Positions 34,525 to 45,600 of a DNA stretch of 64,000 nt are shown here, in pieces. Position numbers and translations under genes: made by a program. Where the stretch lies: NCBI GenBank assembly GCA_947649645.1, contig CANSSP010000015.1, positions 1 to 64,000 of the forward strand, written 5' to 3'. The notes below the pieces were generated by a model. The model was given only the letters and a program-made list of their open reading frames with translations, ran no database searches and was not told the DNA's origin. This DNA is from an uncultured Roseburia sp. (GTDB lineage: Bacteria > Bacillota > Clostridia > Lachnospirales > Lachnospiraceae). How positions within the stretch are numbered: the stretch's first letter is position 1; every line of letters begins with the position of its first letter.

Positions 34525-34567
34525 GTTTCCGAAGTGATTTGTTTCCATTCTCCGGACACAAAAAACT

Positions 34568-34595
34568 TTGAATTTATTTTTTTATATGCTACAAT
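34568..34595 (+). promoter_or_regulatory. promoter of the GH18 gene
   Basis: TTGAAT (34568-34573), 16-base spacer, TACAAT (34590-34595), about 57 bases before the GH18 start codon. Confidence 0.6.
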
Positions 34596-34651
34596 AAGCT
34601 GGTATACGATGTTGATTGCTGTGATTTCAAAAGAAAAGAGGCTCTTAATTC

Positions 34652-36409
34652 ATGAAGAAAAAAATAATTCCATTTCTCGCCGCCGGCGTACTGATTATTG
34701 TCGTTATACTTTTTATGCTGCTGGGAAACCTGATTGAAAAATATACCCCGACCAAAGACAGACAGGAGCTTTCCGAATATTATGGATTATCCACAGAAAA
34801 TGAGGTCGCCATTATTCTGAATAATGAAGTTCTTGATTCCCGTGCAAGAATGATAGACGGACATGTGTACCTGGATTACAATCTGATCCGGGACCGGCTC
34901 AATCCCCGATTCTACTGGGATTCTCTGGAAAATAAACTGCTTTATACAACATCCAGTGATCTTATCTCAGTAAACGCGGACAGTACTTCTTACACTGTGA
35001 CAAAGGATACCAGGTCGATGGATCATATCGTCGTAAAGGCAGATACAAAGACCGCATATGTGGCAGTTGACTTCGTAAAATTATATTCCGATTTTTCGTA
35101 TGAAATCTTTGATGCGCCAGACCGCATTGTTATTACGAATCAATGGGGAGAATATTCCACGGCGGCTGCCAGAAAGAACACCGAGCTTCGCTATCAGGGC
35201 GGCATCAAAAGTCTGATTCTCGCAGATATCGAAAAAGGAACGCAACTGACCGTTTTAGAACCTGACGAGAACTGGACAAAGGTTTCGACCAGCAACGGCG
35301 TTATCGGATATGTCAGATCCAGAACACTGGGCGAAGTCACCACCCTCACCCTCTCCAGCGATTTCATCCCGGATGAATTTACGCACATAAAAAAGGATTT
35401 CGCCATCAGCCTTGGCTGGCATCAGGTAACAAATCCTTCTGCCAACAGCACAATAAGCTCGGTTCTGACCAATACAAAAGGGCTTAACGTTATTTCACCA
35501 ACCTGGTTTTATCTGAATGACAACAACGGAAATATCGCCTCTCTTGCCAGCAGTGACTATGTAAACTATTGCCACCAGAATGGCGTGGAGGTCTGGGCGC
35601 TGGTAAGCAACCTGGAAAACAAAGAAGTCAGCACAACAGACGTTCTGACACATACATCAAAACGGGAAAATCTGGTTAACAATCTGATTTCCGCTGCCAT
35701 CCAGTACAATTTTGACGGAATCAATGTAGATTTTGAGGCGTTGAGCCCGGAAGCAGGCGAAGCTTATGTCCAGTTCATCCGGGAGCTTTCCTTGAAATGT
35801 AAAAATAACGGCCTCGTACTCTCTGTCGACAATTACGTGCCCACCGATTACACCGCTTTTTATAACCGCAGGGAACAAGCCATTTTTGCAGATTATATTA
35901 TCATAATGGCTTACGATGAGCACTATGCCGGTTCTGAAGAAGCCGGCTCAGTCGCTTCCATTGGTTTCGTGACAGAAGGAGTCGCCAACACATTAAAGGA
36001 AGTGCCTGCAGAACAGATTATTCTGGGCATGCCGTTTTATACCCGCGTATGGAGTGAGACGCCCGTCAATGCGGATGGAACACAGGTCCAGCCGGATGCA
36101 GCAACAGACCAGGGAGCCGATGGCAGCTACACCCTTTTCGAACTGAGTTCATACGCAGCAGGGATGACCGAGATTCAGAATCTGATTCAGACCAACGGCG
36201 CCGAACCGGTCTGGTCTGAGGAAACAGGCCAGTATTATGTACAATATGTCAATGGCGGAGTAACTTATAAAATCTGGGTGGAAAATGCCGCCTCTATGGA
36301 AGAAAAGTTGAAGGTTCTTCAGAAAAACAGTCTGGCAGGCGGGGCATTCTGGAAACTGAGCCTTGAAGATGCCTCCATATGGGATACGATTATCAAATAT
36401 ATCAATTAA
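34652..36409 (+). CDS. membrane-anchored GH18 glycoside hydrolase, YaaH/chitinase-like
   Basis: This 585-residue protein has an N-terminal membrane anchor or signal (about residues 5-28), a copper-amine-oxidase-N-like domain (about 45-165), an SH3 segment (about 180-230) and a GH18 TIM barrel (about 250-585). The catalytic motif reads FDGINVDFEAL near residue 355, with the acid Glu present and Asn in place of the first middle Asp, as in spore-cortex YaaH-type enzymes. It probably cuts peptidoglycan or a related glycan outside the membrane. GAGG lies ten bases before ATG 34652. The amidase gene follows. Confidence 0.92.
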   Translation: MKKKIIPFLAAGVLIIVVILFMLLGNLIEKYTPTKDRQELSEYYGLSTENEVAIILNNEVLDSRARMIDGHVYLDYNLIRDRLNPRFYWDSLENKLLYTTSSDLISVNADSTSYTVTKDTRSMDHIVVKADTKTAYVAVDFVKLYSDFSYEIFDAPDRIVITNQWGEYSTAAARKNTELRYQGGIKSLILADIEKGTQLTVLEPDENWTKVSTSNGVIGYVRSRTLGEVTTLTLSSDFIPDEFTHIKKDFAISLGWHQVTNPSANSTISSVLTNTKGLNVISPTWFYLNDNNGNIASLASSDYVNYCHQNGVEVWALVSNLENKEVSTTDVLTHTSKRENLVNNLISAAIQYNFDGINVDFEALSPEAGEAYVQFIRELSLKCKNNGLVLSVDNYVPTDYTAFYNRREQAIFADYIIIMAYDEHYAGSEEAGSVASIGFVTEGVANTLKEVPAEQIILGMPFYTRVWSETPVNADGTQVQPDAATDQGADGSYTLFELSSYAAGMTEIQNLIQTNGAEPVWSEETGQYYVQYVNGGVTYKIWVENAASMEEKLKVLQKNSLAGGAFWKLSLEDASIWDTIIKYIN

Positions 36410-36447
36410 TCCAGCTGACTCATTTTGACAGCACCGGATGAGCATAT

Positions 36448-36495
36448 TCCCGGGAATCGCGAATATCTTTATATGAGCGAAATCCCGGGAGTTTT
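36448..36495 (+). promoter_or_regulatory. hairpin that includes the amidase ribosome binding site
   Basis: TCCCGGGA occurs at 36448-36455 and 36483-36490 and can pair around inner TCGC/GCGA arms. The downstream arm merges with GGGAG, the amidase ribosome binding site, and is followed by five T residues. It could both end part of the GH18 transcript and mask the amidase start. Confidence 0.5.
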
Positions 36496-36496
36496 T

Positions 36497-37192
36497 ATGA
36501 AAAAAAAAGTTGAACTTACAATGGCTGTCTGCCTGATTCTGGCCGCTTTTATTCTGGCTAAACAAGGCGCCGTACTGGTACAGAGCGATAAAGCCACCCC
36601 GAAAGAAGCCTGCATCGTCGTAGATGCCGGGCACGGCGGAAGTGACCCTGGCAAAGTCGGTACGAACGGCGCACGCGAAAAAGACATTAATCTGGAACTG
36701 GCAAAAAAGCTAAAAAAGCTGCTGGAAAAAGAACATCTGACTGTCATACTGACAAGAGATTCCGACGCCGGACTCGACCCGGCAGGCTCCACAAACAAAA
36801 AGGCTGCCGATATGCAGAACCGATGCCAGATCATAACCGATGCAAATCCACTCTTCACAGTAAGCATCCATCAGAACAGTTACCCCGCACCGGAAGTAAA
36901 GGGTGCACAAGTCTTTTATTACGAGCAGTCCGCACAAGGGAAAGAACTGGCAGAAACCATTCAGAGCAGTCTGATCGCAAACGTCGATCCTAACAATACA
37001 AGAACAGCAAAATCAAATGCCAGTTATTATCTTCTCAAAAAAACACCCACACCTACTGTGATCGTAGAATGTGGGTTTTTAAGCAATCCGGCCGAAGCCG
37101 CTCTCCTGCTGGATGACGCTTACCAGGATAAGCTGGCCGAAGCAATCTGTCAAGGAATCCTTTCTTACCTGGAGAAAGAGAAAAAATTATAG
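36497..37192 (+). CDS. N-acetylmuramoyl-L-alanine amidase, CwlD-like (Amidase_3)
   Basis: This zinc enzyme removes stem peptides from muramic acid. The 231-residue protein has an N-terminal membrane helix (about residues 8-25) and one Amidase_3 domain. The zinc ligands and catalytic residues are visible: DAGHGGSDPG (His), REKDINLELAKKL (Glu), VSIHQNSY (His) and VIVECGFLSNPAE (Glu). Size and layout fit CwlD, which makes muramic lactam in the spore cortex, though a vegetative role is possible. ATG 36497 follows GGGAG by five bases. Its end overlaps the convergent DUF6240 gene by six bases. Confidence 0.92.
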   Translation: MKKKVELTMAVCLILAAFILAKQGAVLVQSDKATPKEACIVVDAGHGGSDPGKVGTNGAREKDINLELAKKLKKLLEKEHLTVILTRDSDAGLDPAGSTNKKAADMQNRCQIITDANPLFTVSIHQNSYPAPEVKGAQVFYYEQSAQGKELAETIQSSLIANVDPNNTRTAKSNASYYLLKKTPTPTVIVECGFLSNPAEAALLLDDAYQDKLAEAICQGILSYLEKEKKL

Positions 37193-40100
37193 CACGTCGC
37201 GCACCATGCGGATAAAACTTTCTGCAATGTGATACAACTGCCTGGTCTGCATCTGATATTCTTCGGAATTTTTCTGCGAGGCATCTGCACTGGATCTGCC
37301 GTCGTGCGTCCCGTCGGAAAAATGATTCAGATCCAGACCGGAAATATGCGCATAATGGAGTGTCAGTTCTCCTTCCACTCCCAGAACGGATGCAAACTGA
37401 CCTCCATTCTCCTCAAGGAGTTTTTTGGTATCCCGGTTATCTGCAGCAATCAGGCCGTCTACCGCATCTCTTTTTGCCGCAAACGTCGCTGCGATCTTTC
37501 CGCGCAGTTCACTCTCCATCATTATGTCTACGGTCCCTCTTTTATCGACACCGCGCACAATCTTTAAAGATACATTGACCATACCGTCGCTTACCATGAC
37601 AGGAACCGAATAGCGCTCTTCCTTTGCCATAATACGATTTATGGACAACTGAGCGGAGAGCAGCCGCATCTCACGGATATCAAGATTGGTAACACGCCCG
37701 GTCTCCACCATTGTTTTCATCACATTCTCCGCAAGATTTCCCAGCTTTTCCTGTACTTCTGCCATTTCTTCGGGCGATGAAACCGCCTCTTTAAATTCTT
37801 CGATCAGCTGCTGTTTTATGACCTCCAGATCGTCCGTGCCGACCTGTGTATCCGCATCTTTTACGCCGGCTCCGAATATCTTTCGATACATCTGATTCCT
37901 GTCCTTTAACATGGACTCCACTGCCATTACATTCAGCATTGTATTTGGAATGTCAAATTTCTCTAATACCTGATAAATCTCCTGCGATGCTTTCGCGCTT
38001 GCGCGAAGCTCATCCAGGCACTCGCGTGCGTAAGCGTAATCAAGGCCGCCTTCGTCTGTCTGCGCCTGTTCCAGAGCTTCTTTTAACTGCTCCGGCGTCA
38101 GTTCTTCCCAGTCGGGCACATTTTCAAGCACATACCGCATTTTCTCCGGTGTGAGACTTTCCATAACATCTTTCATACAATTCCTCTGATATGACGTCTC
38201 AATCTGATGCGTAATCGAAGTGCCCTGGTAACCGTCTCCTTCTTTTTCTCCAAAAGAATCATTCACCGCATAATCCATTTTTCCACCGCGCCGGCCGGAA
38301 CGAACAGCAGTGATAAGATTGCGCATCGTGATATCCGCTCCCTGATTCAGCAGAGCCCCTACTGCTGCCCCGTCCGTCTGCTCTACCTGATGAATCAGAC
38401 GGTAAATTCCGATGTATGTATTTCTTCCTTCCTCACTGATGGCATTGCTCTTCTCCAGCTTCCACAGATACTCCGCAAAACGCTCCGTATCTTTTCCGCC
38501 CGTCTCCCTCTGAATCTGCTCCGCCGCGGCATTCAGACTCTCAAAATCCATATCCAGAGGGTTAATTCCCTTTTTGATCATCTGCGTCACAACCGCAGGC
38601 GTCATATTCCGGAACACACGCTGTACCTCTTCATCTGCCCGTTTCATTTCCGCCACCGATTCCGGTGTGATGGGAATTTCGTTGTACCCCAGAATCCGCA
38701 CTGCCCTGCGATTCGCCTCGGTAGCCTCCAGCCCGATTTCATCCAGAATCACATCGACATTCCGGAACGCCTTCTGAATCGAATCTCCCAGGTCTGCCCG
38801 CGGCGATGTCATCAATGTCTCGTAACGCTCATTGGCGCGCTCAAAGGAATCCCGCATCGCCGAACCGGCCTCGTGAACCGCGTTAATCGTATCCGCTCCG
38901 CTTTTTATGCCCAGCACATACGCCGGTACATATCTGATCGCATCAACTTTCTCCGTCGTTTCCTTAAAAATTGCGGTATTTTCTTTTCCTGAATCCACGC
39001 CCTGTTCTCTGAGCAGATTTTCATAATACTCATTTTCACTGGCACGCAATTTTTCTACCAGCGCGACCAGAGGCTCCGTATCAATAGAGACGCCACGTTT
39101 CAGCAACACGTAATTTGCTTCTATCGTCATCACCAGGCGTACTTCTTCCAGCTGTCTTCTGGCTACAAGAAGTGCAATCCCTCTCGCATCCGCACTGCCC
39201 TTCAGATCTGAATCTGACCACGCACTTCCGGCTCCCGCATCTGCCGCACTTTCACTCCCTCCGGCATTCTGTATTCCGGAAGCCTGCGCCACTCCGTCTC
39301 CTGCCGCAACACCATCCATACCGCCATCTTCACCGTTGTGTACCACAGACGGATCTGCGGTACCCGAGCGGGCGGCCATCGCATACTCCAGACTCTGGAC
39401 ACTTAAATCCATTCCATTGTCCAGAATATAGGACAAATCTGCATCTGTCGCTTCTGAGACAACTTCCGTCGCATGCCATGCCATGGAAATACGATCGTAT
39501 CCCGGCAGCAGTAAAGCATCCTGCGGACGTCCCCCCTCCGCAATCGCGAGAGCAGCGGCCCTTACAATCTCATCCGCTTCCGAAGGCACTTCATATCCCT
39601 TCAAAGCTTCATAATATTTCAAATTCTCTTCCGTAAGAGGAATCCCATGCTCCAAAAGCCATTTGCTGTCCGCCATGGTTTCTTCTCCAGGCACAAATCC
39701 CGCCTGACGGATCACTTTCTCAACCTGATCTGAAAAAGCGGTAATATCTATTGAATGGACTGTCCATTCCTGGCCCTGGCCATATCCGCTGTACTCCGCC
39801 TTATAAAAATTTTCAATTGAAGGCTGCATATGATTTTCAATCAGATATTTCATGGCATCCTGGCCAGGTGCCCCAAGCGTCTGAGCCAGCCTGAGCGCTT
39901 CTGCCATTCCCTTGATGTTTTCCTCATTCAGCGGAAGATCCGCCCTTTTCAGCTCCGATACAATCTGCGCTGCAACCTGTGCACTTCCGGTAATCGCAGT
40001 GAGCTGTTCCAGATCAAGATCATCTCCAAAAAAAGAAATATCTACCCCTGCCTTTGCAAGCATGGCTTTTATCTTATCTGTTTCTGTCACAATCGTGTTC

Positions 40101-40432
40101 GATGTCATCGAATCCGGCGTAAATCCGTCTTTCTGCATTCTGGCGTAGTCTTCCTCCGATGTCGTGCCCGCCAGAACGGCCATCTGATTTTTTCGTTCTT
40201 CCGCGTCCATGGCAGATGACGCTTCGATTTCCTCCGCAACCGTCTTTTTCTCTTCCGTCTCCGGCTTTGCATAGGTTGTATCCCGCATATTTACCGTCTG
40301 TGCTTTTGTAATCTGCGCTTCCCCGGCAACGGATTTTTCCTGAAACAGAATTTTGTTTTCCGGCTCCTTTGGACCAATGCTCTGTTGCAACGTGTCAATG
40401 ATACTGGTATTCTGCTGTTCCACTCTTATCAT
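37187..40432 (-). CDS. giant DUF6240 domain protein, possibly flagellar
   Basis: This 1081-residue protein has no signal peptide. I assign DUF6240 by its repeated helical units of the type 'LPLTEENLKYYEALKG', which recur through residues about 120-800. The C-terminal 180 residues (YSVPVMVSDGMVNVSLKIV, then KLLEENGGQFASVLG) resemble the hook-length-control (FliK) C-terminal fold in pattern, so a flagellar role is possible, though this is inference. GGGAGAG precedes ATG 40432. It is a single gene downstream of glgB, separated by a terminator. Confidence 0.8.
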   Translation of the reverse strand: MIRVEQQNTSIIDTLQQSIGPKEPENKILFQEKSVAGEAQITKAQTVNMRDTTYAKPETEEKKTVAEEIEASSAMDAEERKNQMAVLAGTTSEEDYARMQKDGFTPDSMTSNTIVTETDKIKAMLAKAGVDISFFGDDLDLEQLTAITGSAQVAAQIVSELKRADLPLNEENIKGMAEALRLAQTLGAPGQDAMKYLIENHMQPSIENFYKAEYSGYGQGQEWTVHSIDITAFSDQVEKVIRQAGFVPGEETMADSKWLLEHGIPLTEENLKYYEALKGYEVPSEADEIVRAAALAIAEGGRPQDALLLPGYDRISMAWHATEVVSEATDADLSYILDNGMDLSVQSLEYAMAARSGTADPSVVHNGEDGGMDGVAAGDGVAQASGIQNAGGSESAADAGAGSAWSDSDLKGSADARGIALLVARRQLEEVRLVMTIEANYVLLKRGVSIDTEPLVALVEKLRASENEYYENLLREQGVDSGKENTAIFKETTEKVDAIRYVPAYVLGIKSGADTINAVHEAGSAMRDSFERANERYETLMTSPRADLGDSIQKAFRNVDVILDEIGLEATEANRRAVRILGYNEIPITPESVAEMKRADEEVQRVFRNMTPAVVTQMIKKGINPLDMDFESLNAAAEQIQRETGGKDTERFAEYLWKLEKSNAISEEGRNTYIGIYRLIHQVEQTDGAAVGALLNQGADITMRNLITAVRSGRRGGKMDYAVNDSFGEKEGDGYQGTSITHQIETSYQRNCMKDVMESLTPEKMRYVLENVPDWEELTPEQLKEALEQAQTDEGGLDYAYARECLDELRASAKASQEIYQVLEKFDIPNTMLNVMAVESMLKDRNQMYRKIFGAGVKDADTQVGTDDLEVIKQQLIEEFKEAVSSPEEMAEVQEKLGNLAENVMKTMVETGRVTNLDIREMRLLSAQLSINRIMAKEERYSVPVMVSDGMVNVSLKIVRGVDKRGTVDIMMESELRGKIAATFAAKRDAVDGLIAADNRDTKKLLEENGGQFASVLGVEGELTLHYAHISGLDLNHFSDGTHDGRSSADASQKNSEEYQMQTRQLYHIAESFIRMVRDVL

Positions 40433-40596
40433 ATCACAAACTCTCCCGTTCTTTTCACCCATCCAGATCGGAAACAAACCATATGCCTGTATTTTGTTTC
40501 CGCGGCTTCAGACGCATGTCGCAAAGCTATTGCTTACACAACAGGCTGTGTGCATACACTGTCTTATCGCACACAAATTATTTATCCGCTTACTAT

Positions 40597-40631
40597 AAAA
40601 GGCTGCTGCAAAGGAAATCACCCGCAGCAAC
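40597..40631 (-). terminator. terminator after glgB
   Basis: On the minus strand GTTGCTGC pairs with GCAGCAGC (40631-40602), an 8-bp stem with one wobble pair, followed by CTTTT. The remaining 160 bases before the DUF6240 start show no clear promoter. Confidence 0.6.
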
Positions 40632-40704
40632 CTCTCAATGGCTGATATATATATCGGACACAAATCCATGATTATTTAGTCCCCACGCTCCGCCGCCGAA
40701 ACAA

Positions 40705-42603
40705 TCAGAATCGGAACACAGCGACTCCGTACGGCTTCAAAGGATATGCAAACGAATACGTTTTCCCGTCGCATTCTTTCTTTACCGCCCGATAACTGAC
40801 CGGACGTTCTTCGCCGCTGCCGCCGAACTCAGCCGCGTCACTGTTTAAAACCAGTCTGTATGCCTTCCGTTTTGGCACGCCCACCCTGTATTCCGGACGC
40901 TCCATCGGCGTAAAATTACAGACAAAAAGCAGATTATTCTTTTTATCCCTGCTCTTGCGCACAAAACTGAAAATACTGCGGTCGGCATCGTTGGCATTGA
41001 TCCATTCAAATCCCTCCCAGCTGCTGTCAAGTTCATACAGCGCAGGATTTTTCCGATAAATGTGAAGCAGCTCCTTCACCCAGTTTTGTATATGTTTGTG
41101 ATCCGGATTCTCAAGCAGATACCAATCCAGTTCGCGCTCCTCACTCCACTCCTGAAGCTGTGCAAACTCCTGCCCCATAAACAAAAGCTTCTTTCCCGGA
41201 TGTCCCATCATAAAAGCATAAGCCACCATCAGATTTCGAAATTTGTCAATGCCAAGCCCCGGCATCTTATTGAGCATGGAACATTTCAGATGAACAACCT
41301 CGTCATGGGACAGGACAAGAATATATTTTTCATACTCATTGTAGCTCATCGCAAAGGTCATCTTGTGATGATTGTTCTTCCTGAAATACGGATCCAGCTT
41401 CATGTAATCCAGAAAATCATGCATCCAGCCCATATTCCACTTATAACTAAAGTTAAGACCATCCTCTTCCACCGGCCCGGTCACCTTCGGCCACGCTGTA
41501 GACTCCTCTGCAATCATGGCAACACCCGGATTTCTTCCCAATATCAACGTATTAATATGCTTAAAAAACTCAATGGCCTCCAGATTTTTGTTGTCCCCAT
41601 ATTTATTGGCCACCCATTGTCCATCCTGCTTTCCATAATCAAGATAGAGCATGGAAGCAACCGCATCCACCCGCAGGCCGTCAATATGATAGTGTTCCAC
41701 CCACATCAGGGCACTTCCTATCAGGAAATTCTTTACCTCGTTTTTCGCATAATCAAAAATCTTTGTTCCCCAGTCCGGATGCTCTCCTTTTCTGGGATCC
41801 GCATACTCATACAGACAGGTTCCGTCAAATTCGGCCAGCCCGTGTGCATCCCGCGGAAAATGTGCCGGCACCCAGTCAAGGATAACGCCGATTTTGTTTT
41901 TATGGCATTCATTTACAAAATAGACAAAATCTGCCGGTGTACCATACCTGGATGTCGGTGCGTAATATCCTGTCACCTGATAACCCCAGGAACCGTCAAA
42001 CGGATATTCGGATATTCCCATCAGCTCAACATGGGTGTATCCCATCTCCACGACATAGGGAATCAATGCGTCCGCAAGCTCGCGATAATTATAGAATCCT
42101 TCATCCTCCCTGTTCGGATGGCGCATCCAGGAACCCGGGTGTACCTCATAGATCGCCATGGGCTGTGCATACACATCCTCCATCTTTGCCCGCGCCGTCA
42201 TCCACCTGGAATCGCTCCACTTAAAATGCTCAATATCAGCGACCACCGACGCCGTTCCCGGCCTGAGCTCTGAAAAATATGCATACGGATCCGCTTTATA
42301 AAGACGTTTTCCCTCTTTCGTCTCAATCAGATATTTATATAGATCTCCTTCTTTTACCCCCGGAATGAAAAGCTCATAGATCCCCATCGTTTCCGGTTCC
42401 AGACGCTCCATTTCATATTTCGTTTCGTTCCAGTCGCAAAAGCTTCCGATCACCCACACTTTTTCCGCATTGGGCGCCCAGACATCAAAGCATACGCCCT
42501 TTTTTCCCTCCTGCTCCGTCAGGCGGGCTCCAAACTTCCGATAAATATCATAGTGTGTCGCCTGACCAAACAGATATCGGTCCAGTTCTGAAAAATTTGC
42601 CAT
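40705..42603 (-). CDS. glgB: 1,4-alpha-glucan branching enzyme
   Basis: GlgB makes alpha-1,6 branches in glycogen. The 632-residue GH13 protein has an N-terminal CBM48-like domain (about residues 10-120, DVWAPNAEKVWVIGSF), the barrel motifs GVILDWVPAHFPRD, HIDGLRVDAVASMLYLD with the nucleophile Asp, AEESTAWP with the acid Glu, and LSHDEVVHLK. A C-terminal beta domain follows. GAGGTAG precedes ATG 42603. It is read 32 bases after the large TPR protein. No other glycogen gene is in the window. Confidence 0.97.
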   Translation of the reverse strand: MANFSELDRYLFGQATHYDIYRKFGARLTEQEGKKGVCFDVWAPNAEKVWVIGSFCDWNETKYEMERLEPETMGIYELFIPGVKEGDLYKYLIETKEGKRLYKADPYAYFSELRPGTASVVADIEHFKWSDSRWMTARAKMEDVYAQPMAIYEVHPGSWMRHPNREDEGFYNYRELADALIPYVVEMGYTHVELMGISEYPFDGSWGYQVTGYYAPTSRYGTPADFVYFVNECHKNKIGVILDWVPAHFPRDAHGLAEFDGTCLYEYADPRKGEHPDWGTKIFDYAKNEVKNFLIGSALMWVEHYHIDGLRVDAVASMLYLDYGKQDGQWVANKYGDNKNLEAIEFFKHINTLILGRNPGVAMIAEESTAWPKVTGPVEEDGLNFSYKWNMGWMHDFLDYMKLDPYFRKNNHHKMTFAMSYNEYEKYILVLSHDEVVHLKCSMLNKMPGLGIDKFRNLMVAYAFMMGHPGKKLLFMGQEFAQLQEWSEERELDWYLLENPDHKHIQNWVKELLHIYRKNPALYELDSSWEGFEWINANDADRSIFSFVRKSRDKKNNLLFVCNFTPMERPEYRVGVPKRKAYRLVLNSDAAEFGGSGEERPVSYRAVKKECDGKTYSFAYPLKPYGVAVFRF

Positions 42604-42635
42604 AACCTGCTACCTCTTTTTTCTTTCTTTATATT

Positions 42636-45600
42636 TTAAAAAACAAAATCCTTCTCGTGAAGTACGACATAATCCTCGTCGTCATATCTCCTTGACGTGA
42701 TAATACTGAACGCTTTTTTGAATACGCCTCGTTCTACCCTGACAATAGCCTCATCGACGATTTCTTTCACCTCTGCCAGCGTTGTCGCCCGATCCAGCTT
42801 CTGAATCGAACTGATACTATTGTAAAGCGCCAGTACTCCCATTTCGTCTATGGTGTAACCGAGCTCATTGGCATAAGATTTTGCAAACGAAACCAGTTCG
42901 TCGCTCGTAAAAATTGGTATGTTGACTTTCTCCGTAAACCCTGCCGCAAACCCCGCATCCCTGGAAAGCGCCGCCCTGATGCCCTGGTGTGTATCCTCCA
43001 TAATAACGAACAATCCACTCTCATCGCTTCTCAAAAGCTGCGACAGCCTTATCGCTGTTTCTCTTTTGAGTTCTCCCGCTTTTTCAATGATCAGACAGCC
43101 TCCCGCCACCTGTTTTAAAACAGAAACCAGATCTTTGCCGTTTAACGCCGATGCCTCCAGCTTACCGCTTCTCCCATTCAGTTTACCTGTCTCAAGCTGA
43201 AGCGCCTTGATCACGTTGCGCGCCAGCATCGTCTTTCCACTCCCCTGATCTCCCAGAACGATCAGATTGCCGGTACCGGCATTCTCTTCTCTCATTAAGT
43301 GTCTGGAAGCTCCGGTCAGCGCCTGACATAGCTGCTGTTCCATTCCGCGGATCTGGACAAAATAAGTAAAAATCTCCCGCTGCTCTTTCGAAAGCTTTGT
43401 AATGGCAGGATAAGCATCCTCCTCCACTGGTTCCGCAATTTCGGGCAGTGTCTCATGTACGTTTCTCCGTCCTCTCATCCCTCCGGAACCTGCCCTTCCA
43501 GACAAATCCCCCCCCGTAAGGCCCTTGTTCACATCCTCCCGCATTGCCTGCGCCGTTTCTTTCAGAAACGTTTCTTCAAGTTCCTCCGGCTGCATCGTCG
43601 AAAACCGCCCTGTCCTTTGAAGAAAAGATTGCTCTGGCTCTCCGGCCGCAAATCCCTCTCCACCTGGCACCCTTAAATCTTCCGGAACTGCAATTTCCGG
43701 CAATGTATCTTCCGGGATCCACTGATGGCCCGCGCCCTCCTCCCAATACGACATCTCCCGATAGCCCGGCACGTTCTCCTCTCTGTAAACCGGTTCCTGC
43801 CCCGATATATTGCCGTAATCCGGCATTGCTTCCGCTCCCGGTGTCGTTCCATATTCCGGTATCACGCCCTGCTTAAGTGTTCCTCCATAGCCCGGCATAT
43901 GCTCATAACCCGGCAGCATTTCCTGCCCGGGCATCCCTTCGTAGCCTGATATATTTTCCTCCACCGGCATATTCTCGTAGCCTGGCAGCATTTCCTGCCC
44001 GGGCATCCCTTCGTAGCCTGGCAGCATTTCCTGCCCGGGCATCCCTTCGTAGCCTGGCACATTTTCCTCCACCGGCATATCCTCATAGCCTGGCATCACT
44101 TCCTGCCCGGACATTCTTTCGTAGCCTGATATATTTTCCTCCACCGGCATATTCTCGTAGCCTGGCATCACTTCCTGCCCGGGCATCCCTTCGTAGTCTG
44201 GCACATTTTCCTCCACCAGCATACTCCCATAACCCGGCACGACTCCCCGTCCAGGCACGCTTCCAAAATTCACCCCCGCACCCGGTCCGGCCATACTCCC
44301 ATAATCTGACGTCCCACGCGCTCCCGAAAAGGATTCATAACCCGTCTCTGGCTCTTGCTCATATCCCGGGACTGCTCCATAATCCGGTTCTTCCTGTGCT
44401 CCCGGCATTCCACCATAACCCAGGGATGTTCCCATCTCTGGCGGACCGTCATACCCGGCAGACTCTCTCTCGTCCGATACCGATTCGTCCGGCTCCATCA
44501 CTCCACCGATATTTCCTGCCGCTGCGGCAATCCGTTCGTCTATCTGTGCATTTTCCGTAGAAAGACGATCAATCTCTCTTTGCAGGATCTGGTTCATACT
44601 GGCAACCATTTCCGCCGCCCGGTCATCTTCTATCTCCTTGCCGCCCAGATACTCCTCAACCAGAAGCTGCTGTGGTGTCAGTCCCGAATCCAGCTTCGGA
44701 ATCGCATCCACCAGACGTTCCATGATATCTCCGGCCTCCTGCAGTGCCCGCGCCTTTGCCGATTCCAGCTTTCTCCGATCGGCTTCCCAGAGCGCCGCTT
44801 CCGCCGCCCTCTTTGTCTTCTCCCAGCCGCGCAGCGCCCCCTCAATGCTCATCTGACCGCCCGGCTGCGGTTCGTCTTCTATATCTTCCGGTACAAACAT
44901 ACTCATCTGGCCGTCTATATCTTCCGCCAGATACTCTTTAAAATGATGCTTTAATGTATAGTCAATCTCCTGATCTGTCGGAATATGCGCGCTCTCCGCA
45001 GCCAGCTCTTTTTCCGGCTCCTCTTTTGGCAGCTGCAGATACGGAATATCTTCAACCAGCTTTTTGATCGTATCCATCCCGCTGTCCACATCCTCTTTTT
45101 CTGTAGCAGCCATAATCTGACGCATACTCTTCTGCAGTTCTTCCTGCAGATTCTGCGTATTAAAACGCTCCGCCGGAATCCTTACTTTCGGAATCTGTAC
45201 CGGCTCGCTGACAATCTCTCCGGAATCCAGATCATCCTCTGGACGAACCTCCACAAAACCGTCGCTTCCCTGGCGAAGCTGCCTGTATTTTTCCTCCTGC
45301 TGCTTTGTCAGCGGCTGATATACCATTTTCAGTTCCAGTGCGCGCTCCACGTAAGGGCCATCGCCAAACCATAAAATCAGTTCGTCGCAGGCTTCAATGC
45401 ATTTCTCATTCATTCCTGCTTTATGATAAAGACATGCCAGCTCATACGCCCACTCTTCGGAATACTCCTGCTCTTTTAATTCCTCCAGAATCGCAATCAG
45501 TGCCGCATTATCCGCTCCTTCCGCCTTGCTGATTTCATATCTGAGTACATATTTTAAGTTATCGTGTGGGGCAACCTCCACAAATTCCTGATAATATTCT

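Noticed and set aside
37229-39636. Several plus-strand frames of 100-261 residues
   Set aside because: All are antisense to the DUF6240 gene, with no start signals and no protein-like composition.
41062-42273. 403-residue plus-strand open frame
   Set aside because: It lies fully within glgB on the opposite strand, has no family resemblance, and has the His/Ile/Arg-rich look of an antisense shadow.
43895-44227. Regularly spaced repeats considered as a CRISPR array
   Set aside because: Units are 36-39 bp with no unique spacers and translate in one frame to PGYE repeats, so they are coding.
43877-44560. 227-residue plus-strand open frame rich in Pro, Ser and Leu
   Set aside because: It is the complement of the repeat region of the large TPR-ATPase gene; its repetitive composition comes from the coding repeats on the other strand, and it has no ribosome binding site.
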